64,000 bases of DNA from Subtercola sp. (GCA_025463765.1 JAODBC010000048.1:1-64000), one strand, 5' to 3'; shown: positions 36,009-46,011, counted from the first letter of the stretch. Numbers and translations are program-made. Notes: generated by a model not told the origin, from the letters alone.

Positions 36009-38822
36009 TTGCTTGCTAAATGGAAGAACGTGGGAGTCGTGAAACAGAGCACCAACCGGGGTGTGCCGAGGGGGTCGGCCACCAGAGTTTCGCGAGTCCG
36101 GATGCCCGGGCGGGCCTCTCCCGCCCTCGCACTGCCGCTCGTGCTGATGCTGGCAGCGGGCTTGAGCCTCGGCGCAGGTCTTGTCGTCGGGGCCGGATTC
36201 GGGGCTGGCGCCGCCTCTGCCGCGACACCTTCCGCCGACGCGCCCTCTGCCGACGCGCCCTCCGCCACCCCGTCACCTTCTGCAGCTTCTGCAGCGCCCG
36301 ACCTCGTGGCGCCCTCTGCCAGCCCTTCTGTCGCGCCGCCGCCCGCCGCTCCCCCGACGACCGCGCCGACCGACCCGCCGACCACGACACCGCCGCCGAG
36401 CCAGCCGCCGATCGCCGACCCGCAAATCGCGAGCCCGGCGTCGGGCGACACCCTGGCAGGCGCTGTTTCGATACGCGGATCCGCCGAGCCGGGCAGCGAC
36501 ATCCAGGTGCAAAGCTCGACACAATCCGACCCGCTGTGCACGGTGAGCGCCGACAGCGACGGATCGTTCGTCTGCTCGACCTCCGGGCTTCCGAGCGGGC
36601 CGAATGTGCAGCTCTCGGTCGTGCAACTCGTCGGCGGATACGACGACAAGCACGCGGCGATAACTGTGAACGTGCTGAATTCTCCGACCCTGTCGTCAGG
36701 ATCGAACGGGCCGATGTCGACCGGGTACGGCACCGTGCGCGGCACGGCGTATCCGGGCGCCACCGTCAATGCGACCGCGGCGTCGTACTCGTGCTCGGGC
36801 GTCGCCGACGGGCAGGGATCGTGGGCGTGCAACCTGGGCACGAACATCCCGAGCGGCACACTGCGGGTCAGCGCGACTCAGACCACGGGCTGGAGTAACG
36901 GCGCGAGTTCGGCGAGCGACACGCTCACCCTGCAGATCGACTCCACGGTGCCATCGCCGCCTGTGATCACCTCCCCGAACGCCGGCGCGACGGTGGCTCA
37001 GGTCGGTTCGGTCTCGGGTACGGGTGAAAACGGGGCCCTCGTCACCGTGTTCGCCGGCACGTTCGCCGCCTGCACCGCCACCGTGCAGGGCGCCGCATGG
37101 TCGTGCACCACTGGAACCGTGCCGGCGGGCTCGTTCGGCGTCTCGGCCATGCAGCAAGACGCCGCCGGCAACGTGAGCGACGAGAGTGCACCCTTTACGG
37201 TGAGGTTCGGCGCGGCGGGTGTTCCCACGCCGAGTGCCTCTGGCAGCGGTTCGGGCGGCTCTGCCGGCACAGCCGGCCCGGCGCCGAGCGGGAACGCGTC
37301 GTCATCACCGCCACCGAGCGGTGCGGCGAGCGGATCGGGTTCGGGCTCCTCGGGTTCGGGCCCCTCGGGTTCGGGCGGAGCATCCACGGGCGGCAACCCT
37401 GGCGACGGTGACGGATCGGCCGGCGGAAGCGGCGGCTCCTCCGGAGGCCAGAACTCCCCCGGCGGCGGCGGTACCATCGTGGCCCCGGCCGCGCCCGCTC
37501 CCGACACCTGGGCGAGCGCGACACGATTCACCGCGGCCCTGCAGCCCGTGCTGGCGTCTTCTCCCCTCACCACCTGGCTCGTCGCCCTCGCCGCCGCACT
37601 AGCGGCAATCCTGCTCATCGCGGCGCCCGGACGCCTGCTCGCCGCCGCACTCGCCCGCCGGCGCGAGCGCGATTCCGACATCGCCCACGCCGGCATGCTC
37701 GGGTCGCCAGTATCGCCGGGGCCAGCGTCACCGATGTCAGCATCGCCGATGTCAGCATCACCGATGTCAGCGTCACCGGCGTCAGCATCGCCGGTTTCCG
37801 CATCACCGATGCCAGTATCACCGGCGCCCACACGAGGAATTCCGCGCCTCTCCGGCCTCGCCCTTCCCACCGGCCGCCCCCGCGGTGCACTCGACGCGGC
37901 GACCCGCACACGACTGCTGCGCTCCACGCTGAAGCGCTCGCGTTTCACGGGGCGTAACCGGCCGGCCGGAGACTTCGACTCCGCGTTCGAGATCACGTTC
38001 AGCCCGTGGTTGGTCGCCTCTGTCTGCGTGCTGCTGAGCGCCGCCATCGGTTTGCTCTCGGGGCCCGTCGCCGGTCAGCCCGCATATCTGCGACTCTTCG
38101 TGGCGATCAGCGTCGCGTTCGCTGCCCTGAATGCGGTGTCGGTGGTGGTTCCGCGCGTTCTCGCGAAGCGCTGGCTGGGTGTCACCGTGCAGCTCGTCGT
38201 GAGTCCGCGCTATCTGCTCGTCGCCGGCGCCCTGGCCGTGCTTTCGCGACTGCTCGACCTGCAGCCGGCACTGCTGTTCGGCATCGTTTTGTCACTGGTG
38301 ACAGCGGTCGGCCTCAGCCGCCGTCAGGCCGCCCGCCTCGCCGGCCTGCAGCTCGGCGCGCTGCTCGGCCTCGGCACCGTCGCCTGGCTCGCGCTCGTCT
38401 GGCTGCCCGGCATCGCCGGCGCGAACGCCACAGCGAACCCCGTCGCGGCTCTCGCCAACGAGACGCTCACCACCATCGTGCTCGGCGCGTTCGGTGCGAC
38501 CGCTGTGCTGGTGCTGCCGTTCGGCAGCCTCGCCGGGCGTGCGGTGTACGAATGGTCGAAACCCATCTGGCTCGGCCTGACGCTCGTCTCGTTCACTCTG
38601 CTCGCCGCCGCCGTAACCCCATCGTTCGAGCAGGCCGGCCGCAGCTTCGCGCTCGCTCAAACCGTCGTGATAGCCGTGGCATTCGCGGCCGTCAGTGTCT
38701 CGGTGTGGGTCTGGTACAGGTTCATCGCGCCGACCCTCGACGATCCGGTCCTCGACGAACCGGCCCTCGACGAATCGGCGCACGACGAACCGGCCGTCGA
38801 CAAACTCAGGCTCGACAGATGA
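36009..38822 (+). CDS. Secreted/anchored Ig-like-domain protein with A/S/P-rich linkers and C-terminal multi-TM region (start uncertain)
   Basis: Repeated Ig-like units (IASPASGDTLAGAVSIRGSAEPGSDIQV..., ITSPNAGATVAQVGSVSGTGENGALVTVF...), SPMSA repeats, hydrophobic C-terminus. Confidence 0.8.
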   Translation: MLAKWKNVGVVKQSTNRGVPRGSATRVSRVRMPGRASPALALPLVLMLAAGLSLGAGLVVGAGFGAGAASAATPSADAPSADAPSATPSPSAASAAPDLVAPSASPSVAPPPAAPPTTAPTDPPTTTPPPSQPPIADPQIASPASGDTLAGAVSIRGSAEPGSDIQVQSSTQSDPLCTVSADSDGSFVCSTSGLPSGPNVQLSVVQLVGGYDDKHAAITVNVLNSPTLSSGSNGPMSTGYGTVRGTAYPGATVNATAASYSCSGVADGQGSWACNLGTNIPSGTLRVSATQTTGWSNGASSASDTLTLQIDSTVPSPPVITSPNAGATVAQVGSVSGTGENGALVTVFAGTFAACTATVQGAAWSCTTGTVPAGSFGVSAMQQDAAGNVSDESAPFTVRFGAAGVPTPSASGSGSGGSAGTAGPAPSGNASSSPPPSGAASGSGSGSSGSGPSGSGGASTGGNPGDGDGSAGGSGGSSGGQNSPGGGGTIVAPAAPAPDTWASATRFTAALQPVLASSPLTTWLVALAAALAAILLIAAPGRLLAAALARRRERDSDIAHAGMLGSPVSPGPASPMSASPMSASPMSASPASASPVSASPMPVSPAPTRGIPRLSGLALPTGRPRGALDAATRTRLLRSTLKRSRFTGRNRPAGDFDSAFEITFSPWLVASVCVLLSAAIGLLSGPVAGQPAYLRLFVAISVAFAALNAVSVVVPRVLAKRWLGVTVQLVVSPRYLLVAGALAVLSRLLDLQPALLFGIVLSLVTAVGLSRRQAARLAGLQLGALLGLGTVAWLALVWLPGIAGANATANPVAALANETLTTIVLGAFGATAVLVLPFGSLAGRAVYEWSKPIWLGLTLVSFTLLAAAVTPSFEQAGRSFALAQTVVIAVAFAAVSVSVWVWYRFIAPTLDDPVLDEPALDESAHDEPAVDKLRLDR
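37711..37830. repeat. In-frame 15-bp repeats encoding SP(M/A/V)SA
   Basis: Protein ...SPVSPGPASPMSASPMSASPMSASPASASPVSASPMPVSPAP. Confidence 0.9.
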
Positions 38823-39952
38823 GCGGCCGCCCCACCGCGTTTCAGACGACTCCGTTCGCGCGCTTCGCCGACCGGGCTCAGGCCGGGCTCACTCGGCATT
38901 TCGGCGGCCTCGGCCCGGGCTCGCTGCGTTACAGCAGCCCTCCGCGTGTGACGCAGCTGGCTTCGTTCAACTACTGGTGGCTCGCGCACGCCGTCGAGGT
39001 GCGTGTTGATGCCTACGAGCGCAGCGGATGGTCGGGCTGGCTCGTTCTCGCCCGCCAGACCTACACGGGCATCCGCCGGCGCAATCGCGGCTCGCTGTTC
39101 AACTCCTATTTCGACGACATGAGCTGGCTCGCCATTGCCGCGCTGCGGCTGTTCGACGCCACAGGCGAGCAGCAGTATCTACGTGACGCGACTGCCCTCT
39201 GGCAGCGCATCGCCCAGCGCGGTACCGCAGCGGCAGACGCAACGCACGAACGGGCGGTGGCGTGGCGTGTCGGCCAATCGGACTACTTCAACGCCCCGAC
39301 GAACGGCGCTTTCGCCATCGTCAGCGAGCGCTTGAGCACGCGCGGCGGACTCGCAGCGGCCGAGGCTACGACCTTCGCCGAGACTTCGCGCACTTTTCTC
39401 GAAAAGACGCTTCGCGACCGAAAGACCGGCCTCGTCGCCGACGGAATCAATCGCACCGGCGACGGGCGCATCGACACCGACTGGCTCTTCAGTTACAACC
39501 AAGGGCTCTACCTCGGGGTGAAGGTCGAGGTTTTTCGGCGAACCGGCGAGGCTTCGCATCTCGACGATGCCGTTCACACCGCGCTCGGCACTGTCGAACA
39601 CCTCACGGAGGGTGGCGTTTTCACGAACGAGAACGTCAATCACTCGGCCCGCGGTGGGGGCGACGTCGGATTGTTCAAGGGAATCTTCTACCGCTACCTG
39701 GCCGACCTTCTGCTCGTACCCGAGCTGCGCAGCCGCGTCGAGCTCGCTGCAGCGGTCGCCGAGCTCGACGCCGCCCTGCGCTCTGCCACCGACATGCTCT
39801 GGCAGACATTCTCACCGAGCCTGCTTGCCAGCGATGACTGGCGCGAATTCGCCACACCGCCGACCTCTCTGGCAACAGAACTCAGTGCGGTGATGGCCCT
39901 GGAGTCACGTTCTCGCTTCGAGACACTGCTGGCCGCGGCGGCAGCCAGCTGA
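38819..39952 (+). CDS. Glycoside hydrolase family 76 (alpha-1,6-mannanase-like)
   Basis: NSYFDDMSWLAIAALRLFDATGEQQYL, WLFSYNQGLYLGVKVEVFRRTG; ATGA overlap with upstream gene. Confidence 0.85.
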   Translation: MSGRPTAFQTTPFARFADRAQAGLTRHFGGLGPGSLRYSSPPRVTQLASFNYWWLAHAVEVRVDAYERSGWSGWLVLARQTYTGIRRRNRGSLFNSYFDDMSWLAIAALRLFDATGEQQYLRDATALWQRIAQRGTAAADATHERAVAWRVGQSDYFNAPTNGAFAIVSERLSTRGGLAAAEATTFAETSRTFLEKTLRDRKTGLVADGINRTGDGRIDTDWLFSYNQGLYLGVKVEVFRRTGEASHLDDAVHTALGTVEHLTEGGVFTNENVNHSARGGGDVGLFKGIFYRYLADLLLVPELRSRVELAAAVAELDAALRSATDMLWQTFSPSLLASDDWREFATPPTSLATELSAVMALESRSRFETLLAAAAAS

Positions 39953-40622
39953 TCGCCTCTGGTAACAGGGGAACGAGCGCCTTCGTGCCCAGAATGCGGG
40001 AATGACCCGCCACGTTCAGCCGAACATTGCGCCGCGCCCCCTCGAGTCTGCTGCCCGCCCACACGTTCTGATCGAACGTCGAGTACACCGAGACGATGCG
40101 TGAATCGACGTCGTGCGTCGCCTGCAGAAACTGCACAACCCGATCGCTCGGGCCCAAGGCACGCACGCTCTGCGCGCGCATCACCCGCCCCCACTGCGAC
40201 CCCGAGAAGGGAGCGTTGATCGCCACCAGGCCATCGATGCGCCGTTCTGCATCGAACCGCAGCATCAGATACTTGCCGACCAGCCCGCCCTTACTGTGCG
40301 CGAGCAGCACCACGTGGCGTAGATCGTGCGACTCGAGATACGAGGCGATCACTCGGGCCGAGGCCTCGAGGGTTTCGGTGTTGCGGCCGAGCTCTTCGAC
40401 GACGTGCACTGGATGCCCGATTCTCGCCGCCTCCGCACCGACAGTGCGCAGCACGGCCCAGGTCTCGAAAACCCCGGCGATGAGAACGACCGGGCGACCG
40501 CTCGCCGAGGCTGCGGCGAAGCGCTCTTCGGCCGAACGCCGGTCGGCGGCCGCACGGAGTTCGTCGGCCGCGGTGTAGGCATAGTCGAGCATCCAGTACC
40601 CGGCCTTCTGCAAGCGGTTCAC
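39882..40622 (-). CDS. Alpha/beta hydrolase (lipase-like)
   Basis: VVLIAGVFETWAVL, VVLLAHSKGGLVGKYLM nucleophile elbow (GxSxG-like HSKGG). Confidence 0.85.
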   Translation of the reverse strand: MNRLQKAGYWMLDYAYTAADELRAAADRRSAEERFAAASASGRPVVLIAGVFETWAVLRTVGAEAARIGHPVHVVEELGRNTETLEASARVIASYLESHDLRHVVLLAHSKGGLVGKYLMLRFDAERRIDGLVAINAPFSGSQWGRVMRAQSVRALGPSDRVVQFLQATHDVDSRIVSVYSTFDQNVWAGSRLEGARRNVRLNVAGHSRILGTKALVPLLPEAISWLPPRPAVSRSENVTPGPSPH

Positions 40623-40649
40623 TCCTTCGCCTCCAAGGTCTGTAGGTCG

Positions 40650-41081
40650 TCAGTAGCCGAAGTCGGCGTCGAACTCGTCGACGGATGCCCCGATGAGCAT
40701 GAGCAGCGCGCCGGCATACGCGTCAGCCGGGTCGTCGGCGGCGAAAACCGACGTCTCACCAGCCAGAACGGTTTCGACTTCGTAGCCGTCCGCCGTGCGG
40801 CGCAGCGCCGTGAAGGTGGCCGCGAGAAGGGCCCTGAGCTGGTGTTCTGCGGGCAGCCAGAGGGCATCGTCGAGCGCGACCTCGTCGAGCGCCCACTCGG
40901 TGGTGCCGTTGAATCCGAGAATGGTTCCGGTGGAGAATTCGTGGGCTTCGATGGTCATGTCGCTGACGGCGAACACGTCGCCCTCGAAGCCCGGCTGGTC
41001 GATGATGAACCTGTCGCCCGTGGTCGGCTGCCATCGCAGACCGGCGACCCGAAGCGCACGCGCAAGCTGAGGAGAGATCAT
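40650..41081 (-). CDS. Conserved hypothetical protein
   Basis: MISPQLARALRVAGLRWQPTTGDRFIIDQPGFEGDVFAVSDMTIE... Confidence 0.75.
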   Translation of the reverse strand: MISPQLARALRVAGLRWQPTTGDRFIIDQPGFEGDVFAVSDMTIEAHEFSTGTILGFNGTTEWALDEVALDDALWLPAEHQLRALLAATFTALRRTADGYEVETVLAGETSVFAADDPADAYAGALLMLIGASVDEFDADFGY

Positions 41082-41201
41082 TGCTTCATTATCGGGCCAC
41101 CCGATGCCCTCGAGCTGAATACCGGGTGTCGCGTGGCTGAGTGACGATCTCATAACTTTTTCTCACAAGATGCCCATTGACAGGCGCTGTATGTTGTTCT
41201 G

Positions 41202-42383
41202 GTGGAAGACCAACGGCGCACTCCGGGATCACAGACTTCACTTCGTGAAGCCAACCGGGCTCGAATTGTCGACGCCATCAAGAAGCACGGCGGCCTGACG
41301 CAGGTCGAACTCGCCGGGGCGACGGGCCTGTCTCCAGCCACTGTGTCGAACATCGTCAAAGAGGGCGTCGGTACCGGCCTGCTGCACACCGCGACCATCA
41401 CGCGAAGCGGCCGGAGGGCCCAGCACGTCACCCTCGCCCACTCGCTGGGGCTCTTCGTCGGCGTGCACTTCTCGACCAGGCACATGCGCATCGCGCTCGC
41501 CGATGCCGCCCACACCGTGGTAGCCGAACACCACATGCCGCTCGCAAAAGACCACCGCGCCGACAACGAGCTCGACAAGACCACACTGCTGCTGGCCGAC
41601 ATGCTCGAGTCAGTGGATGCCACGATGCCCGAGATTCTCGCCGTGGGCATCGCGGTTCCCGCCCCCATGGACAGGGAGACCGGAACGACTGCGCGCAGCG
41701 GAATCATGCGCGGGTGGGACGGCGTCGACGTGGCCGAGGTGATGCAGCGCCGGCTCAAGCGCCCCGTCTACGTAGACAATGCCGCGAATCTCTCGGCGCT
41801 CGCGGAGTTCAGACTCGGCGCCGCGCGAGGCAAAGGCAACTCTGTGACTCTCGACATCGGCGACGGCATCGGGGCCGGGCTGATACTCAACGGGGCCATC
41901 TTCCGCGGCCACAACGGCGTCGCCGGCGAATTCGGGCACACGACCATCCTCGAAGACGGGCCTCTCTGCCGCTGCGGCAACCGAGGGTGCCTAGAAGCCA
42001 TCGCAGGGGGCCCGGCGCTGCTCGACAACCTGCGCGAAGAACTCGGCACCATCAAGCTCAACGACGTCGTGCTGCGCGCCATGTCGGGCGAATCGACCTC
42101 GATGCGCGCCATCGCCGACGCAGGGCGGCACATCGGCGTCGCAGCAGCGAATCTGTGCAATCTGCTCGACCCCGAACGCATCGTCGTCGGGGGCGAACTG
42201 GCCCGTGCCGGTGAACTGCTGCTCGGCCCGCTGCGGCACGCGGTAGAGCGGTCGATCATCGTCGGGCGAGACCTGATGCCCGAAATCGTTCAGGGCCAGC
42301 TCGGCGCTCGGGCTGCCACTCTGGGGGCCGCGGTTTACGCCGTCGACAGCGTGAACATCGTGCCTGACGACAGAAGTGCTTAA
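41202..42383 (+). CDS. ROK family transcriptional regulator (XylR/NagC-like)
   Basis: N-terminal HTH GGLTQVELAGATGLSPATVSNIVKEG and ROK kinase fold with CGNRGCLEAIAG. Confidence 0.93.
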   Translation: MEDQRRTPGSQTSLREANRARIVDAIKKHGGLTQVELAGATGLSPATVSNIVKEGVGTGLLHTATITRSGRRAQHVTLAHSLGLFVGVHFSTRHMRIALADAAHTVVAEHHMPLAKDHRADNELDKTTLLLADMLESVDATMPEILAVGIAVPAPMDRETGTTARSGIMRGWDGVDVAEVMQRRLKRPVYVDNAANLSALAEFRLGAARGKGNSVTLDIGDGIGAGLILNGAIFRGHNGVAGEFGHTTILEDGPLCRCGNRGCLEAIAGGPALLDNLREELGTIKLNDVVLRAMSGESTSMRAIADAGRHIGVAAANLCNLLDPERIVVGGELARAGELLLGPLRHAVERSIIVGRDLMPEIVQGQLGARAATLGAAVYAVDSVNIVPDDRSA

Positions 42384-42389
42384 CTTGTT

Positions 42390-42432
42390 ATCTTTCGGTT
42401 GGCTTCAAGACTTGACGACAAGATCGAAAGAT
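42390..42432 (+). promoter_or_regulatory. Candidate operator/promoter of the sugar ABC operon
   Basis: Inverted repeat ATCTTTCG (42390) ... CGAAAGAT (42425) enclosing TCAAGACTTGA palindrome that overlaps a TTGACG -35-like box. Confidence 0.55.
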
Positions 42433-42485
42433 GCCAAGCTCGCTCCAGCCGCCAAAGAGGGCGGCACGATTACGGAGGTTTCTCA

Positions 42486-43592
42486 ATGAAGATCGCCACC
42501 ACGAGAGCGGTCATTGCCACGGCCGCGCTCCTGCTCGCAGCCGGCTCGCTCACAGCATGTTCGAACGGATCATCTAACGGTTCGTCGAACGCGACGGCAA
42601 CCGCATCAAGAGCCAAGATCGGCTTGCTGCTCCCCGACACCGTCACCGCTCGTTACGAGAGCGCTGACAAGCCGTACTTCGAGGCCAAGGTCACCGCCCT
42701 GTGCCCCGACTGCACGGTTCTCTACGCGAACGCCGACGGCGACGCATCGAAGCAGCAGCAGCAGGCTGAATCGATGCTGACGCAGGGCGTCAACGTTCTG
42801 GTTCTCGACCCGTTCGACGGCGAGGCCGCAGCAGCCATCGTCGGCGAAGCCAAGGCGAAGAACGTGCCGGTCATCTCGTACGACCGCCTCATCGACAGCC
42901 CCGACTCGTCGGCCTACATCTCGTTCGACAACGAGAAGGTCGGGCAACTCCAGGGCCAGGCTCTGGTCGACGACCTGAAGAAGACCGGCGTTCCCGCCGG
43001 ATCGGGCATCATCATGGTCAACGGTTCGCCGACTGACAACAACGCCACCCTGTTCAAGAAGGGCGCCCACTCGGTCATCGACACGTCGGGCTACAAGGTT
43101 CTCGCCGAGTACGACACACCCGGATGGGACCCGGCACAGGCTCAGACCTGGGTCGCCGGCCAGATCACGCAGTTCGGTAGCCAGATCACCGGTCTGTACG
43201 CCGCGAACGACGGCACCGCAGGTGGCGCCATCGCAGCACTCAAGGGTGCGAACGTCAGCCCGCTGCCGCCCGTCACCGGTCAAGACGCCGAGCTCGCCGG
43301 CATCCAGCGCATTCTCACTGGTGACCAGTACATGACGGTCTACAAGGCCCTCAAGCCCGAAGCAGAGCAGGCGGCCACTCTGGCTGTCGCGCTGGCCAAG
43401 GGTCAGGCCATCAAGGGAACCAGCGAAACCGCAACCGCCAAGGGTGCTCAGATCGCTTCGTTCCTGCTGGTGCCGGTTGCCGTCACCGTTGACAACATCG
43501 AAAGCACCGTCGTCGCCGATGGCTTCTACACCGCCGCACAGATCTGCACGCCAGACTACGCAGCGGCTTGCGCCACCGCCGGCATCAAGTAA
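42486..43592 (+). CDS. xylF: Sugar (D-xylose-type) ABC transporter substrate-binding lipoprotein
   Basis: Lipobox LTACS; XylF-like IGLLLPDTVTARYESADKPYFEAKV, VISYDRLI. Confidence 0.9.
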   Translation: MKIATTRAVIATAALLLAAGSLTACSNGSSNGSSNATATASRAKIGLLLPDTVTARYESADKPYFEAKVTALCPDCTVLYANADGDASKQQQQAESMLTQGVNVLVLDPFDGEAAAAIVGEAKAKNVPVISYDRLIDSPDSSAYISFDNEKVGQLQGQALVDDLKKTGVPAGSGIIMVNGSPTDNNATLFKKGAHSVIDTSGYKVLAEYDTPGWDPAQAQTWVAGQITQFGSQITGLYAANDGTAGGAIAALKGANVSPLPPVTGQDAELAGIQRILTGDQYMTVYKALKPEAEQAATLAVALAKGQAIKGTSETATAKGAQIASFLLVPVAVTVDNIESTVVADGFYTAAQICTPDYAAACATAGIK

Positions 43593-43635
43593 TACAGCAT
43601 CACGTAACAACTGAGTCGATAAAAATTGAGTATGG

Positions 43636-43669
43636 CCCGGCCGGGGTGTGTACACACGCCCCGGCCGGG
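43636..43669 (+). terminator. Strong GC hairpin between substrate-binding and ATPase genes (attenuator/processing stem-loop)
   Basis: CCCGGCCGGGGtGTGTacACACgCCCCGGCCGGG. Confidence 0.75.
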
Positions 43670-43743
43670 TTTACTTTGGGCCCAGCGCACAAAACATTTT
43701 GACCAACGCTAGACAAGACCAACGCCAGACAAAAGGAGTAACC

Positions 43744-44679
43744 GTGACGATGGAATCCGCCGTCGCTGAACCCACGAGTGCCACGCGTGAGCCCGTTCTC
43801 TCGCTCAGGGGCGTCTCGAAGGGCTTCGGCGCCGTACGCGCCCTGACCGACATCGACCTCGACATCTACCCAGGAGAGGTCGTCGCCATCGTGGGCGACA
43901 ACGGCGCGGGCAAGTCCACGCTCGTGAAGATTCTGGCGGGAGTGCACCCGCAAGACTCCGGCACCATCAAGTTCGACGGCCAGATCGTCAACATTCCGAC
44001 GCCGACCGCCTCTCGTGCGCTCGGCATCGCCACAGTGTTCCAAGACCTCGCCCTGTGCGACAACCTCGACGTCGTCTCGAACCTCTTTCTCGGCCGTGAG
44101 ATCGTGCACGGCGTCGCGCTCGACGAAGAAGAAATGGAGCAGCGCTCGTGGAGCCTGCTGCGCCAGCTCTCTGCCAAGATTCCGTCGGTGCGTATCGCTG
44201 TCGCCTCGCTCTCCGGCGGTCAGCGCCAGACCGTGGCCATCGCCCGATCGCTGATCGGCGAGCCCAGCGTGGTCATTCTCGACGAGCCGACGGCTGCCCT
44301 CGGCGTCGCCCAGACCGCCGAAGTACTCAACCTCGTCGAGCGCCTGCGTGAGCGCGGCCTCGGAGTGCTGTTGATCAGCCACAACATGGCTGACGTACAG
44401 GCTGTCGCCGACCGCGTCGCGGTGCTGCGTCTCGGTCGCAACAACGGCGACTTCCACGTCGCCGACGTGAGTTACGAAGAGATCATCTCCGCCATCACCG
44501 GCGCCACCGACAACGTCGTGACCCGGCGCGCCAGCGCACACGCCGTCGATGCGGCCGCCGACAACGCCGCGACCACCGCTGCTGCTGAGGCGCTCGCCGC
44601 GCCGAGCGCCGGAGCGGTGAGCGAGCCCCTGCCGAACAACGCAATTGGTATCGATGACGAGACCGAGGAGACCCGCTGA
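43744..44679 (+). CDS. xylG: Sugar ABC transporter ATP-binding protein
   Basis: GDNGAGKSTLVKILAG, LSGGQRQTVAIARSL, VVILDEPTAALGV. Confidence 0.93.
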   Translation: MTMESAVAEPTSATREPVLSLRGVSKGFGAVRALTDIDLDIYPGEVVAIVGDNGAGKSTLVKILAGVHPQDSGTIKFDGQIVNIPTPTASRALGIATVFQDLALCDNLDVVSNLFLGREIVHGVALDEEEMEQRSWSLLRQLSAKIPSVRIAVASLSGGQRQTVAIARSLIGEPSVVILDEPTAALGVAQTAEVLNLVERLRERGLGVLLISHNMADVQAVADRVAVLRLGRNNGDFHVADVSYEEIISAITGATDNVVTRRASAHAVDAAADNAATTAAAEALAAPSAGAVSEPLPNNAIGIDDETEETR

Positions 44680-45935
44680 TGACTACCACTCCCACTGAAA
44701 CACCGGCAGAGCGCGCAGCCGATCTGCAAGACGAACGTCTCGTACGCACCGAAGGCGTGCGCGGTGCCGTACTCGCCTTCCGCCAGCGCGTTCGCGGCGG
44801 CGACCTCGGGTCGCTTCCCGTGGTCATCGGTCTGATCGTCATCTGCGCGATCTTCCAGATTCTGAACCCGAACTTCCTCTCGGCGAACAACCTGGTCAAC
44901 CTCACCCTGCAGTGTGCGGCCGTCGGTACCATCTCCATCGGTATCGTGCTCGTGCTGCTGCTCGGCCAGATCGACCTGTCGGTCGGTTCGGTCAGCGGAC
45001 TGGCCGCGGCCATCCTCGGTGTCGGTCTCACCCAGCAGAACTGGCCCGTGGCCATCGCCATCATCGTCGCGCTCGTCGTCGGTGCTGCGATCGGTTACCT
45101 GTACGGTCTGCTGTTCACCCGATTCGGTGTTCCCAGCTTCGTCATCACCCTGGCCGGTCTGCTCGCCTTCCTCGGCCTGCAGCTGAAGATCCTCGGCCCG
45201 ACAGGCTCGATCAACCTGCCCTACGACTCCTGGATCGTGCAGTTCGCCACCTCGGCGTTCTTGCCGCCGTGGGCCGCCTACGCACTGGCGTTCATCGCCG
45301 CGGCCGCCCTGTTCTTCGGTGACGTTCGTCGTGCGAGTCGTCGTCGTAAGGCCGGCCTGTCGACCGGCGCCCTGTCGGTCACGCTGATCAAGGCGATTCT
45401 GCTGCTCATCGTGCTGGTCGCCGCCGTCGCGTACCTCGCGACCGACCGCGGCCTGGGTGCGACGTTCCTGCTGTTCGTGCTTCTCGTGATCATCATGAAC
45501 TTCTTCCTCACCCGCACACGCTGGGGCCGTTCGGTCTTCGCGGTCGGCGGTTCGGTCGAAGCGGCACGGCGCGCCGGTATCAAGGTGAACCGCATCTACA
45601 TCACCGTGTTCATCCTGTGCTCGAGCTTCGCCGCCCTCGGTGGTCTGCTCGCGTCGGCTCGTCTGACCAGTGCCAGCCTGTCGTCGGGTGGTGGCGACAC
45701 CAACCTGAACGCCATCGCCGCCGCCGTCATCGGTGGCACCAGCCTCTTCGGTGGTCGCGGCAGCGCGTACTCCGCTCTGCTCGGTATTCTGGTCATCCAG
45801 TCGATCTCGTCGGGTCTGACCCTGCTCAACCTCGACTCGTCGATCCGCTACATGATCACCGGTGCGGTTCTGCTGCTCGCGGTCATCATCGACTCGCTGT
45901 CACGGCGCTCACGCGCCAGCCACGGCCAGGCGTAA
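44679..45935 (+). CDS. xylH: Sugar ABC transporter permease
   Basis: Multi-TM, LVLLLGQIDLSVGSVSGLAAAILGV. Confidence 0.93.
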   Translation: MTTTPTETPAERAADLQDERLVRTEGVRGAVLAFRQRVRGGDLGSLPVVIGLIVICAIFQILNPNFLSANNLVNLTLQCAAVGTISIGIVLVLLLGQIDLSVGSVSGLAAAILGVGLTQQNWPVAIAIIVALVVGAAIGYLYGLLFTRFGVPSFVITLAGLLAFLGLQLKILGPTGSINLPYDSWIVQFATSAFLPPWAAYALAFIAAAALFFGDVRRASRRRKAGLSTGALSVTLIKAILLLIVLVAAVAYLATDRGLGATFLLFVLLVIIMNFFLTRTRWGRSVFAVGGSVEAARRAGIKVNRIYITVFILCSSFAALGGLLASARLTSASLSSGGGDTNLNAIAAAVIGGTSLFGGRGSAYSALLGILVIQSISSGLTLLNLDSSIRYMITGAVLLLAVIIDSLSRRSRASHGQA

Positions 45936-45958
45936 CCGCCTCGCTGCACTACCTCAAA

Positions 45959-45997
45959 CCCCGGCCCTCTCGTTTCTTCGAGAGGGCCGGGGTTTTT
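45959..45997 (+). terminator. Rho-independent terminator of the sugar ABC operon
   Basis: CCCCGGCCCTCTCG-tttctt-CGAGAGGGCCGGGG-TTTTT, perfect 14-bp stem. Confidence 0.95.
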
Positions 45998-46011
45998 GCG
46001 TGCTAACGGGG

